DNA from: Batkoa obscura
Taxonomy: Eukaryota > Entomophthoromycota > Entomophthoromycetes > Entomophthorales > Batkoaceae
Assembly (NCBI GenBank): GCA_030770535.1
Contig: JASVEC010000011.1
Location: forward strand, 1 to 64,000
Length of the DNA stretch: 64,000 nt
Direction: 5' to 3'
Shown: positions 23,374 to 35,123 of the stretch, piece by piece
Numbering within the stretch: position 1 is the stretch's first letter
Layout of the letters: every line of letters starts with the position of its first letter
The notes under the pieces: generated by a model
Databases searched by the model: none
The model's input: only the letters and a program-made list of their open reading frames with translations
Told to the model about the DNA's origin: nothing
Position numbers and translations under genes: made by a program

Positions 23374-24453
23374 ATGTTAAAAAATGCAGATGTACTATCA
23401 CTATCAAATAACAATGGTACCGAATTAACCAGCGGATGGCGTTACTATTTACCTTCAAACCTATTTACATTTAATAACAATAATAACAATAATGACGAAC
23501 AAGATTCTAGTGATAGTGATGATGAACCATTAGACTTATCCGATGAAGAAATTGATGCTTCTGAAGCTTATGATTTAATGTTAGGCTTACCAAAAGACCT
23601 TTCTTTATCTCCATCAGTTATATCTCCATCTAAACCAATAATTGCTCCACCAACAGCTATCAAATATGAAACTGCCAAAAAAGACTTGGCCCCAGTTGCT
23701 GAATTAACACATTCTATTACACAGCTTACTCCAGTTAAAACCGTTGAGCCAATTCAAGCTACTAATCGTTGGTCGTTTCCATCTTTTAAGCCTTTTGAAT
23801 CTATCTCCAAGTTAAAGACTCCACCTTTATCTCCACCACTTTTTAAACAAATTGAAAAAGAAAGTTTAGAAACTATCGAATCTTCTCTTAACACTACAAA
23901 GCTCCTTGAAATAAGCTACAACAAGTTAAGAAAAGGTGCACGCAAATCTTCCCGTTTACCACTTAAAGAAACATTATTAGTTCATCTTACTGTAGATCGT
24001 ATTCGGGAATTAAGGAAAATCCCAAGACGCAGTTCCTTGCGTAACAAATCAAAAATTCAAAGAACCTCTGCACCTGCTTTACCACCCAAGCCAATCCAGG
24101 TTCAAATTGTTACACCAGTTATGAATAACCCATCAACTGCTATAAAATCACAAATTGATATATCTTCAATCTCGACACGTAATATAAAATCTATTCAATG
24201 CATCCCTCCACCAATGCTAACCCAAAAGCAAAATATGTTGAATTCAATCCTTAAACCAACTCCTGCTTACTGCAAAGATAATTCGCGTAAACGTAATGCA
24301 AACCTTTGTATTCAATTGGACAACAGTAAAGCAAAAAACTTGACCTTCAAGAATGATATAACAGTCATTGATACTGAGAGTGATGATAGCCCACTCTTTT
24401 ATTTATTAGCCCCGCCTATTAGTCCACCACCAAAGGCTGTTTTTGCTTATTAA
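23374..24453 (+). CDS. Unrecognised Ser/Pro-rich disordered protein
   Basis: A single 359-residue exon. The N-terminal segment GTELTSGWRYYLPSNLFTF looks structured or motif-like. It is followed by an Asn run and a Ser/Asp/Glu stretch (DSSDSDDEPLDLSDEE), several SP/TP sites (LSLSPSVISPSKP, TPPLSPPLF), a basic patch (RELRKIPRRSSLRNK) and a C-terminal TESDDSPLFYLLAPPISPPP. The pattern suggests a phosphorylated regulator with docking motifs rather than an enzyme. I do not recognise a family. It is flanked by 3.1 kb and 2.7 kb of gene-free DNA and has a strong TATA box, which would suit conditional expression. It has no introns. Confidence 0.7.
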   Translation: MLKNADVLSLSNNNGTELTSGWRYYLPSNLFTFNNNNNNNDEQDSSDSDDEPLDLSDEEIDASEAYDLMLGLPKDLSLSPSVISPSKPIIAPPTAIKYETAKKDLAPVAELTHSITQLTPVKTVEPIQATNRWSFPSFKPFESISKLKTPPLSPPLFKQIEKESLETIESSLNTTKLLEISYNKLRKGARKSSRLPLKETLLVHLTVDRIRELRKIPRRSSLRNKSKIQRTSAPALPPKPIQVQIVTPVMNNPSTAIKSQIDISSISTRNIKSIQCIPPPMLTQKQNMLNSILKPTPAYCKDNSRKRNANLCIQLDNSKAKNLTFKNDITVIDTESDDSPLFYLLAPPISPPPKAVFAY

Positions 24454-25669
24454 AGGAGTACTGTATATATTTTTTTACAAGTATTCTGATATTGTTGTTT
24501 GAATAATTTTTAAAAGTTTTAATAAAAGTACTTTTACTAAATTTAGTAATTTTATTCTTACGAATAATTTCAATGATACATTATTGCAATGATGAACATA
24601 TTAAATGTTATGTTATAAGAAAATAATTTTATTTTAATTGGTTCAAGTCACATTCCATCAAAATTTCTGCTTTGATTATAATCGTTACCAATTAAAGCTA
24701 AAGTGTTTAATTCCTTTATGATAATTTCATTTTGCATGAGTATTAATAATGTAAAAAAGTTAAATATTACAACATTATAATACTTCATGCTAATAATAAA
24801 GACAGTGTTCTTTTGTTCCGTGAATGCCAATGCCATTTGGTAAAAAACTAATAGAACAGAGTTAATCTTTTGTACTTTAGATGAATAGCAATTAGTGAAG
24901 GTTATCTAAAAATAAGCCATTGTTAAATCCAAGCTGTAAAAAAAAAGGGTGAAGATGATTTTAATTTAAATCCCTTTTTAAAAATAAGTTAACTAGAGAT
25001 AATTTTATACGTATTATCTCTAACATTGTTTATTTAACATATAGTACGTATGTCAATATACTAAAATATGCATCATATAAAGTGATATTATTTCAATTAA
25101 ATCAAAATTTCAAAAATATAGCTATTAAAGACATATATTATAGTTTATATTTTAAAACATAATATTTGTATTTAAATAGCTCAAAAATTAAAAGTATGAT
25201 CTAAATAAACTATAACCTTTGAAAACTGATACTTTCTGCTAATTATTGTGTAATTGTTGTTAAACCTAATTTCTATTATTTAATTTTTTATTTGAAAATA
25301 TCAAAAATAAATATTATGAAATATTTTGCGCAACAGTAGCATAGTCTATGATCAAATGAGATCGCAAATTTAATTAAAATAAGATCACCAACTGTTTATT
25401 TTCAGTAAGTTTAAAATACTAATCTACTCAATGACTTCGTTTCTAACATTAGAGTAAATCAAATAATGTAACAAAAATTATGAAAATTAAAAAATTGAAA
25501 TTAAAGATTGCCGTTAAGCTATATATCCCCTACCTGAATAAAAGATATAATTGAAGTCATCACTTTATGATATAATGGTATTGTATACCATTACACAAGA
25601 TTGTTGAGTATTTTGTTACTTTAATAAACAAACGAAGCGGAGAAGGATACCTGGTGTTTAACTAAAAAT

Positions 25670-25677
25670 TATAAATA
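25670..25677 (+). promoter_or_regulatory. TATA-like element before the repeat-peptide relic
   Basis: TATAAATA lies 71-78 bp upstream of the relic ATG. This is similar in position to the TATA element of the intact relative on the minus strand near 50174. Confidence 0.4.
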
Positions 25678-25747
25678 TGGCCTTGAACATTGAAATAATC
25701 ATTATTGAACTAGAATTACAATTGCATCATACAAATAACATTCAAAC

Positions 25748-26001
25748 ATGAAATTATTTACTCCTTCTTTGTTATCTGCTATCATTACATCTATTAGCTT
25801 AAATCAACTTCAGTATTCAATACCAATCACAATCCCGATGTTACAACTATGAATCAAAATCCATATAAATCCACTAATCTTAATAATGAATTAGTAAGGG
25901 ATGGGACTAATGCTCCAGTAACTGGAGAAAAGTCAAAGGGAAGGCGTGCTGATACCCCAGAAAAACCAAAGACAGTAAACATTGAATCACAAAGTGTTTG
26001 A
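25748..26001 (+). pseudogene. Relic of a repeat-peptide precursor gene
   Basis: The first residues, MKLFTPSLLSAIITSISLN, mirror the secretion signal of the precursor at 49328-50086 (MKFFTSTLLSIVLAAITLDS). The distal part encodes EKSKGRRADTPEKPKT, which repeats that protein's RR site followed by an AD-x-P-EKPK core. The two parts lie in different frames, so no whole product is read. Only one unit is visible, against twelve in the relative. The leader also shares ATACAAATA just before the ATG. It is probably a decayed or contracted paralogue; a very short gene with an unusual intron is less likely. Confidence 0.65.
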
Positions 26002-27210
26002 AGTTATTAGCACTAATCTATAAGAATACCGTATTTGTTATGATAAACTATTATATTCAGAAAATGGCTTTATTCTCTTTTACTCTTTATTACACTGGTT
26101 TAAATAACTTGATATTTAAATAATAATTAAATGATATCAATGTTTAAATTTAATGGTATAGATATTTTATCATCCGTTTTAAAACTCTAAAGTGTATATA
26201 ATATTGTACGTTCTTTATTTTTGATTACTACTATAATACGAAACAATGAGTATATATATATTTTATTTAGGTATCTAATACAACTAGAGTTCCAATAGCT
26301 TAATTAATACAAGTTCGTTATACATAGGATTTAAAAGCTGCTTTTTAAGCTCTAATTAGAATAAAATAGTCAGAATAAATAGTATTTTTTGAAGTTACTT
26401 TTATAAAAAAGTTATATAATTTGCCTTAATAAATTGTATTTTTAAGTATTGCTAAAATATATTCAAATAACACTGTTATAAACGATTCAAATGGACGTAT
26501 ATTATTAACTATTTTGATTTTGTTAACAAATTTGATACTTTGATTAATTTACTAACTACAAAAAAAAATAGTCAAAATAATTATAGTCATAGGTGCTATA
26601 TAAAATTTTAGTTTCAGATTTTCATACTTTATAATATTTGAATTTATTTATTAAATATGGATTGAATCATAAGGAAAGTAAATAAAACTAATAAAAGTAT
26701 ATCCATTAAAAAAAGGAATTATTTACAACCTAAAAATAATATCAAACCTAAAAGGGGTTTCGAAAAACAACTATAAAAATAAATATAACACTTAAGTTTA
26801 CAAAAGTCTTTCTTAGCTAAAAACTAGCTATATTTCCTCTGTTCAATGTAGCCTACGGTTGACTCAAGCCAATTCAATACGCCAGCCTTTTGAGCTAGGA
26901 AAATAATGTTATTATTTTATGAATTGGGATCTAAGGAAAGTAGGCTAAGTGATACATTTTCATTATTTCGACTTATATATTGGATTAAAATATCTAATCC
27001 TTGAAAATTATGGGATATAAAATTTGACATATTAATTGGTTGGAAATGACTATTAATTTTTAGAACAAAAAATTATTCAAGCAAGAGCTTGTTTTGTAAA
27101 ATCCTTAATTTTAGCCAATAAATTTCGAGGTGTATAAAATGCTTTTGTGCAAAATACACTATATTTTAATAATTGCTCCAAATATTGACTTTATCCTTTA
27201 TTAATTCAAA

Positions 27211-29262
27211 ATGTATATAAGAAATTTAACTAGTATAATAAGAAACCATAGTAAATTCAATAGAGATGTGTTGAAAATGTATAGTGTCACCACATTGCTT
27301 AGAACAAATCTTAATAATCCTTTAAAAGAGATAGACTTTGATGATACTTTTAAAAACCAATATGATATAGATTTTCTAGACAATAATGATACCTTCCTCA
27401 AAAAGTGGATTACTTTCAATAATTTAAAACACAATGAAAAGTTAAAGTTTACCGTATTTACATACAACCATTTACTCAGAGGATTAAGTTTTGATACTGG
27501 CAAATTTAAAACAGAGGCAGAAAAATTATTTAGGCATTTGGAGGCGGGTACTTTATATGGTGTAAAAGCTGATATTAATACATATAATTTAATGTTAATG
27601 TTTTATTCTCATAATAACGATTATATTAATGTAGAAAATATATTTAACAAGATACTGAAGAATATCCATTTAAAGCCAAATATCATCACTTTTAATAGTT
27701 TATTAAAAGCATATTCAAAGAATGAAGGCAACCTAAATAAAATGGAAAAGATTTTATATAAAGTAATGCCTAAATATAATGTTGAGCCCAGCTGTATAAC
27801 ATACACCATTCTGTTATCAGGGTGTTGTCAAAATAGGAATTTAGAAAAAGGCTATAAATTTCGTAATCATATGGGAAAATTTAATATTATACCTGATACA
27901 AAGTTTTACAATTCATTGTTGAAGTTGTATTCTATTTGTGATGTAGATTATGAAACTGTATTAAATCTGTATAAGGATTTGTTAAAAGGAAATGTCAAAT
28001 TAGATCGCTTTAGTTATGGACATTTATTAGAAATTTTAACTAAGCAAGGGCAAAACGAAATGGCTGTCAAGATATTTAACGAGATGCTAAAAAGTAAAAT
28101 AGAACCAAATGTTTATATAATGGGGCTATTAAAATTGACCCCGTTGGAATTATTAGATAGTATGAAAGAAGCAAATATAGAGTCATCACCTAAATTTTAT
28201 AATACGTTGCTAAATAATACAGTGAAGAGTGGAGATTATTTACTAAGTTTTAAGATAATTAATCATATGAGGGAAAATTTGCTGGAACCTACAGTACATT
28301 CATATAATATATTAATGGATACATATCTTTCGCTAAAAAAACCAGGCAAGTGCCTTGAGCTTTTTGATGAAATGAAAGAAAAAGGTATTAAAGGGGATTC
28401 ATATATATATAGATCGATGATAGGCGCAGCAGGATTAAAAGAGGATATAGAGTTAGCGATTAAATATTTAGATGAGGCTAAGCAAGAAAACATACCTCCA
28501 AACACATTTTTATACAATTCAGTTTTAAATATTTGTGCAAGGATGAAAAATAAAAGTAAATGTAAAGAAATATTTAATCGGATGGAAAGCGAGGGACTAA
28601 ATGGGAATATTGATAGTTACAACTATTTATTACAAACGCTTAATGGGCAAAACGATTTCTCACAGGGATGGAAATTGTATAAACTAATGTTAAGTAAAAA
28701 AGTAGTACCAAATAAAGTGACATACATATATTTAAATAAATTATGTTATGATAAAATGGACGTCGTAAAATCCTTAGAGATCTATTATGCAATGCAAGCT
28801 AGTAAAGATTGTAAGCCAGATACTATAAGCTGCGATAAATTAATGAAAGTGCTACATAATATGAACCAACCGAATAAGGCATTTGAAATATTCATCAACT
28901 TTATTTCAAACAATGAAGTATTAATATTAAACAACCAAATTGTTAATACATTTTTGGTGCTGTGTTTGGACAATAACAATTATCGTACAGCAATAGCGAC
29001 ATTTGATAAACTAATTCATTTGATAAAAATCAACAAAATGGAAGATTTACATTTAAATTCTTCAGTTTATTTAAATTATCTAGAGTTATTGCTTCGAAAT
29101 GAGCAAAATGAAGCATTTTACAAAGCACTAAATGATGGTACTTTATATTTTAACGTTAAATTTGTAAAAAGTGAAATTGAGTCACTATCGAAATATATTG
29201 ATGATAGTGATACTCAATTTAATAATTACTTAAATTCATTACCATCTAATTTGGATTTATAG
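27211..29262 (+). CDS. Mitochondrial pentatricopeptide (PPR) protein
   Basis: A single exon of 683 residues. After a basic leader (MYIRNLTSIIRNHSKFNRDV) there is a long run of P-type 35-residue repeats, for example VKADINTYNLMLMFYSHN, LKPNIITFNSLLKAYSKN, VEPSCITYTILLSGCCQN, LEPTVHSYNILMDTYLSL and VVPNKVTYIYLNKLC. At least a dozen repeats can be counted by eye. PPR proteins bind organellar RNA in a sequence-specific way. No catalytic domain is visible, so it is more likely to act in stability, processing or translation of one mitochondrial transcript. The specific fungal orthologue cannot be named. Confidence 0.9.
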   Translation: MYIRNLTSIIRNHSKFNRDVLKMYSVTTLLRTNLNNPLKEIDFDDTFKNQYDIDFLDNNDTFLKKWITFNNLKHNEKLKFTVFTYNHLLRGLSFDTGKFKTEAEKLFRHLEAGTLYGVKADINTYNLMLMFYSHNNDYINVENIFNKILKNIHLKPNIITFNSLLKAYSKNEGNLNKMEKILYKVMPKYNVEPSCITYTILLSGCCQNRNLEKGYKFRNHMGKFNIIPDTKFYNSLLKLYSICDVDYETVLNLYKDLLKGNVKLDRFSYGHLLEILTKQGQNEMAVKIFNEMLKSKIEPNVYIMGLLKLTPLELLDSMKEANIESSPKFYNTLLNNTVKSGDYLLSFKIINHMRENLLEPTVHSYNILMDTYLSLKKPGKCLELFDEMKEKGIKGDSYIYRSMIGAAGLKEDIELAIKYLDEAKQENIPPNTFLYNSVLNICARMKNKSKCKEIFNRMESEGLNGNIDSYNYLLQTLNGQNDFSQGWKLYKLMLSKKVVPNKVTYIYLNKLCYDKMDVVKSLEIYYAMQASKDCKPDTISCDKLMKVLHNMNQPNKAFEIFINFISNNEVLILNNQIVNTFLVLCLDNNNYRTAIATFDKLIHLIKINKMEDLHLNSSVYLNYLELLLRNEQNEAFYKALNDGTLYFNVKFVKSEIESLSKYIDDSDTQFNNYLNSLPSNLDL

Positions 29263-29941
29263 AGTATTATATTTAATAGATAGAATAAATAGTTTTTGGT
29301 TTCCTTATAATTTTGTATAATTATATTTTTTATCATTTTTTAAAAGCTTGTTTAAAATTCTTTATAAAAATCAAAAGTGTAAACTAGTCATAAACTCATT
29401 ATAAAATTATTGTACATATAGTATAGTTAAAAAAATATTATCTGAAATGTTATAATATAACTATTAAATATACAAATATAAGATAATTATAGGGTTTGTA
29501 ATGTTAAATAAGTAATAATATGTTATATCATTAAAAAATAGATTAATATTATTTTATAATTTAGTAAATTTTAGTACGGTTTTTGTCAAACTGTATTATA
29601 CACAACAATAATCAAATTCGTCTTTAAAAAGGAGCACAATTTCTACCATTTCATAAATATAATAATTTAACGGCTTTTAATCATATATCAAATACTAATA
29701 ATGTATATTATTTAACATTTGTTTTATGCATAAACAGAATTTACTAGAGAAAAGCAAATATTACGGAAATTCCACCAATTAAACCGGTTGGTTAATGAAA
29801 AAATTTCCAAGATGTGGTAAAAAATTTTAGGCAAGGGTCAAGCTGCAAATGAAGTGATTTGCTGATAGTGTAATTTCCCAACATCGAAATAATCCTCCTT
29901 TTTTATCTTTAATAACTTTCTCTTAAAGATATCTATTAATA
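29263..29941. other. Intergenic and RPL12 promoter
   Basis: AT-rich sequence, with a C/T-rich stretch (AATCCTCCTTTTTTATC) about 50 bp before the RPL12 ATG. No gene was seen. Confidence 0.6.
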
Positions 29942-30708
29942 ATGCCTCCAAAGGTCGACCCAAACGAAGTTAAAATTAGTATGTGATTCGATATATATTA
30001 AACTACAACAAATATATGATAAGATAAAATTATCAAATAATAGTGTTTAAAAAATATTAGTAAACAATAAAAATTAATATATTAATGTATTGTTTATTAC
30101 TGTGAATAAAAAATAAGCATTTTGAGCAAATAACTTACATTCTTTTTAATAGTCTATCTCCGTGCTACCGGTGGTGAAGTAGGTGCTTCATCTGCTCTTG
30201 CACCAAAGATTGGTCCCCTTGGTCTTTCCCCAAAGAAAGTAGGTGAAGATATCGCCAAGGCTACCCAAGAATGGAAAGGTCTTCGTATCACTGTTCAGCT
30301 CACTATTCAAAATCGTCAAGCTGCTGTTTCAGTCGTTCCATCTGCTTCTTCTTTAGTTATTAAAGCTCTCAACGAACCATACAGAGACCGTAAGAAGGAA
30401 AAAAACAGTAAGTTTATTCATTCTTAGTTTATCCATACTAACTTTATTTAGTTAAACATACTGGTAACATTACTCTTGAACAAGTTGTTGAAATTGCTCG
30501 TGTCATGCGTTACAAATCATTAGCTAAAGAACTCAAAGGTACTGTCAAAGAAATCCTTGGTACTGCTTTCTCTGTCGGATGTACCGTCGATGGTGAAAAT
30601 CCAAAGGATCTCGGTGACCGTATTGACGCCGGAGAAGTTGATGTTCCAGTAAGTTATCTTTTTATTGTTTTATTTGCAAAAAATTAATTATATTTTTAGG
30701 AGGAATAA
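29942..30708 (+). CDS. RPL12: 60S ribosomal protein uL11 (L12)
   Basis: Four exons, 29942-29978, 30153-30407, 30452-30648 and 30700-30708, give exactly 165 residues, the usual length. [49 protein letters not shown] and the C-terminal [17 protein letters not shown] are unmistakable. uL11 forms the GTPase-associated centre of the large subunit with 25S rRNA. The last exon is only nine bases (two Glu codons and the stop). Intron 1 is 174 nt, long for this genome, and follows codon 12. Intron 2 has a perfect TACTAAC branch site at 30436-30442, eight bases before the AG. Codon use is more GC-rich than in neighbours, as expected for a highly expressed gene. Confidence 0.97.
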
Positions 30709-31676
30709 ATTATAAATAAAGCTAACCTTTAAAAGTTACGCGGCTCTAATTTTTCATATTAATTTAATGAAATTTTGTAACTAATACTAATACATTTATT
30801 TAACTGTTTTTTTTAAAGAACTTTTAGTATCATATTCTATTTGATTTAATTATAGGTTTATGATATTGGGTAATGTAATGAAATTGAGTTTTAAATTAAA
30901 GTTTTGTTTTGAATGTAATTTTTATTCTGCCTTTTTCATATAAGTGTTTTTAAATTTATAAGTAATTTTTACTTTATTAAATATGTATGTTAAGTAAGGT
31001 TACTTATCATGTTTCAAATACATACAATCATTATAAAATGCGAGTAATCTATTAAATACATAGCTTTGAAAGCAATACCTACAAATCCAATTTGGTAATA
31101 TTCATTGTTAAAAATATCCTCAAGCCATTTAATATCTCAAATAAAACATAATAAAACTACAAACTCAAAATTTTTGTAAAATTAAAACAAAAGATATTTG
31201 ATTGAACGTAAATTCCCACAGCTGGACTAGATGCTTTAGGGTTACTGAAAATCATCTTGCAAATATAATAGAATCCTCTGACATACTGATTACTATAAAA
31301 TGAACCTTTGGAAAATCGAGATTAATTTAGCTAGAATATGAGAATGTATTTTTATGTTTAAGAATTTTATTAACAATCTTTCTGCTCAAATAGCGCTTAA
31401 AAATGGAAAAAACAATGAAGCCAAAAAAAACATCCCCATATCAAATATTTATAAATCCCAATTTTTTATTTTTAAAGCAAAATAACTTTATGATTAGTGT
31501 AGCTTCGAAAATTACTTTCAAAATTGCCAACTTTGCTATTTATAATTATTTGTTCATATTGCTTTATAAAGTGTTTAATATTTTTTAGATTTTAAACTGT
31601 TTAAAAGTGGATAAATGTTAAAACAAAAAAGGTATTCTTATATACCTATATATAAATTAATGAATTATGCTTTACT
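30709..31676. other. Intergenic with one short TIR element
   Basis: The element at 31336-31441 is the only recognisable feature. A short reading frame overlapping its right side is not a gene. Confidence 0.6.
31336..31441 (-). mobile_element. Short TIR element, copy 5 (reverse)
   Basis: The ends ATATGAGAATGTATTTTTAT and AAAAACATCCCCATAT flank TCTGCTCAAATAGCGCTTAA, the reverse complement of the common core. Confidence 0.85.
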
Positions 31677-32704
31677 TTAAAATTCATTAATTTCACAAGT
31701 AAAGATGATATGATGTTCGGATTCCAATTTGACAGTTACTGTTATATTATCAATTAAATTTGATGTGCTAACCAAACCACCAAAGTAACTAGATTCGCCA
31801 TCTATTTATTATAAATAAGTTAATTTAAATTAATGTGACATAAATTATAGCTTATAATAAAGTACCTAAATTCCATTTTAAACCTGTAGTATATAATTTT
31901 TCTACTTTACCACCTATGGGAAGTAGACCACATGTTGGCCCAATAAATTTATCATCAATAAAAATTGTATGATTTTGATCTTTATTTAACAAAAAAGTTA
32001 ATGTTTCTGGAGAATACAATAGCACTATTGTATCTCGTGGAAATTTATATAAACTTTGAATTGACGCTAAACTATGATCAAATCTACCTCCTATTCCCCC
32101 ATGAATTATTATATTAAGTGGCTTTTCTTTTTTAGTCATATTTAATTCAATGGAATTATGTTACCTTATTTAAGTTTAAACTGGCTTGTTTGCTTTTAAT
32201 CAAGTTATAGCACTTAGTCAAATCTGTAGAATATTGATCTTCATCCTGGATAACATCAACATCCTTTTTTCGGTTTTAAAAATCATACCATTTATATTGA
32301 AATAAATTACCAGGTTTTCATAATATTCCTTGGTTTTAGGTAATAAGGAATCTAAATCTCCATGGATGTAATCTGGCAAAAAACTAATCATATACTTTAA
32401 TAAAGTATAAATGTTTATCAACTAAAATTACTTCATTCTCTTTTCATTATTACTTGCAAATCCATCATATAACCTATTTGCCCCTCCATCTGCACATACC
32501 CTTATTTTTGCTTTACACAAGTTATTATTTTTATTTTTATTTTTATTTTATTGATTTACCATTATTCCATAAATTAATAAATATTTCTGAACTTGGGTTT
32601 ACAGGTTGATTTAAAATAATTAAAGCAAACGGACAGGTAGCTTCATTAGGCACTAACAATTTTTTTAAATTCCATTCTTTTAAATTATCATTATTAGTCG
32701 ACAT
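31677..32704 (-). CDS. THI80: Thiamine pyrophosphokinase
   Basis: Six exons, 32560-32704, 32432-32510, 32311-32383, 32165-32263, 31866-32121 and 31677-31801, all agree in phase and give about 258 residues. ALIILNQPVNP, VCADGGANRLYDGF, FLPDYIHGDLDSL (GD-DS metal and ATP loop), DQYSTDLTKCYNLI and GGIGGRFDHSLASIQSLY are the successive TPK blocks. The C-terminal GLKWNLGDGESSYFGGLVST forms the thiamine-binding beta domain. The enzyme makes thiamine diphosphate from thiamine and ATP in the cytosol. Introns break nearly every motif, so the gene is easy to miss in an ORF scan. Confidence 0.93.
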
Positions 32705-32981
32705 TATAAAAGCAATCACTTTGAATATTTTGACTTTTTCTTTTTATAATTTTCTATTGGTGACGTTTGATTTTATTTTGCAACTTTAATTGTAAATTGT
32801 TCATAAAAATAAATTATATTCTTAAATATATTAAAAGTTAAATAAAAGTTTAAGCATATAATTAAATATTTAAAACAGTATAAAACAGCATTATTTTAAA
32901 TTGTTTTAATTATTTCAAATTAATTCCAAATTAAGCTCTACATTTAGAACAGATTGAAATAGTTATAAATTAAAAATTAAA

Positions 32982-34190
32982 TTATTCCCTTCTAAGTACT
33001 GTATCAGACCTTGAAAGTGGTTCGAATTTAGAAACTTGAGAAGCACCTTCTTCTTCATCAGATTCTTCTTCTGCAAATACTAAATTAGGATTCAAATTTA
33101 TGTTTAAGCTGATCTTCTCCTCTATTTTTTTTGGTTTATCCTCTTTATCTAAATCAGGTATATTAATTAAGGGTGGAGGTATTAATGAATATTGCTCAGA
33201 TAATTTGAGGAATCGTCTATAAAGACGATGTTGATTCTAAAAACAGGTTAAAAAACATATTTAAAACAAAAGAATGCTTACTTCGAATATTTCAAACACT
33301 TCTTTATGATGAAAATAAGCATGGGCAAATATTCTGTACAGTCTTCGGGAGATGGATAAGAAATGTTTAATCGAGCCATTTGGGATGGTAATTCTATTTA
33401 ATCCTTTATTAAAATTTCAAATATTCTTTGATTTTTTTACCTTGATGGAAAATATTTTGGATTATTTAATAAAGAAATAGCACCATCTAAAGTATGAACA
33501 ATATAATCAATGGCACAACACTAGATTATTAGACAAGAAAGATATTAGTTATAAAATAATTACCCCTTGTGGACTTGGATGGCAAGCACACAAGAAAAAA
33601 AACTCACTTGCTTTCATTTCAGGGCATGTTTTTGAGTTGCACTCATTTTGCAATTGCACTACCATATAACTTAATTCTAGACAAACTTGTCTACAACATA
33701 AAAACATTATTTTATAAAAAAATAAAAAAAATAAAAAACCTCAAATGTTCATATAGCCAAATATCCGGAGATTGAGAATCAGGTATATTTAATAAAATTT
33801 CAATATCCAATGGGTCTCTTCTTATCAAATCTTGTAAATATTCTTGTAATGAGCAGGGTGATTCTAGTGTTTCAAAATCTATTTTTGACCAATTGTATGA
33901 ATCCTAAATAATTGAATTAATTTGTTTACATGAGGTTTATTACAAAAATAGATTCAAATTACTTCTAACTTGTCGCCTATCATCATTCTTCTAAAATTAA
34001 GTTGATTATTTTGATTATTAGCTTTTCCTTCATTATTTTTTTCCAATTTATCTTTCACTTCATTTTTTTTACTTTTTACTTCTTCACTTTTTAAACTTAT
34101 CTTTGATTTTGATTTAGACACCTTTTTATTATTGCTTTCTTTGTTACTTGTCACCTCCTTCTTTAAATCTTCTTTGCTTTTGTGCGCCAT
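32982..34190 (-). CDS. MOB family protein, MOB4/phocein-like
   Basis: Six exons, 33963-34190, 33740-33903, 33564-33690, 33441-33520, 33282-33393 and 32982-33236, give about 321 residues. The MOB domain is clear: IWLYEHLRQVCLELSYMV, CNSKTCPEMKASEFFFLCAC, CCAIDYIVHTLDGAISLLNN, PKYFPSRI and RRLYRIFAHAYFHHKEVF. The cysteine and histidine zinc-site pattern and the text around it fit MOB4 better than MOB1 or MOB2. MOB4 is a core part of the STRIPAK phosphatase-kinase complex. A lysine-rich N-terminal extension of about 60 residues and an acidic C-terminal tail (AEEESDEEEGASQ) are additions to the usual roughly 225-residue protein. Confidence 0.85.
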
Positions 34191-35123
34191 ATTAAATTAA
34201 CTAACTTTTATTAACTAAAAAAATAATCCTTATGTTAATTTCCGTTGAAGTTGATATTCTATATGACTGATTCTCATTGGTCCATTTCAAATATTAATTT
34301 GTCTTATGCTTTGTATATAATTTATTTTAAATGTTAAATTATTGATAATAAATATTAAACATTTTAATTAAATAAGTAAATTCACCTATTTGAAACAAAT
34401 TTACTTCAACTTTTATAAAGTTATCGAATAACATATTAGCCTAGTTAAAAAAAGGATACTGTATGGTATTTAAATAACTTTAAATGGGGATAAATGAAAA
34501 GAAAGCAAAATAAATAACACAAATACATTTAAAAACAAGCTTTATTTAATCAAAGACTAAAAAGACTAAATTTTATATCAAAATAAAGGTTAAAAAGATA
34601 TAGACATAAAATTCTAGTAGCAAAGACCAAATAAAGGTTCATTTACAATGTTATTAGCTATTACTTTTGATGTGACTTAGATACCAGTGATATAGATTCA
34701 TTATAGGGTTGTAAATAATAATAATGCTATGAGTAAAATCTAATGATTCCCAACCACTTTTAATAAACTAATACATGTACTTCAATTTTAATCCTTCATT
34801 TATATACATTATCTATAATATTTACAATTTTATAAGCGCATTTTCTGGCTCTACTGTAACTTGGTTACTTATTTTGATAATCATTATATAATAGCGCAAT
34901 GTATACATATTTCTGTAGTATATAAATTTAATATTACCATTAGACTTGAGTATGACGTCTTTGTTTGATTCTAAAAAGTTTGATGCTATAAAAAATTAGT
35001 AATCCAAGTCATTAGCTTAAAGTTTATATTAAAAAAATTGGCTTTTTTAATGATTTTTTTAATACCCTTTTATTATAATCCGAAATGATATAAATCAGGT
35101 TGCAAATTGTTTAAAAAATTAAT
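34191..35123. other. Intergenic, no gene seen
   Basis: AT-rich sequence between the MOB4-like start and the RPS30 stop. Nothing recognisable was found. Confidence 0.6.

Larger units (their letters stand above)
24454..27210. other. 2.7-kb intergenic region with a gene relic
   Basis: It is AT-rich and holds the repeat-peptide relic at 25748-26001. A small inverted repeat, AATGGTA/TACCATT, lies at 25574-25592. No other gene, tRNA or element copy was recognised. Confidence 0.6.

Noticed and set aside
25574-25592. Small inverted repeat AATGGTA/TACCATT upstream of the relic
   Set aside because: The arms are only 7 bp in an AT-rich region; this is expected by chance and has no known function.
31403-31588. 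Short frame of 61 codons
   Set aside because: It starts inside a copy of the short TIR element and has no conserved features.
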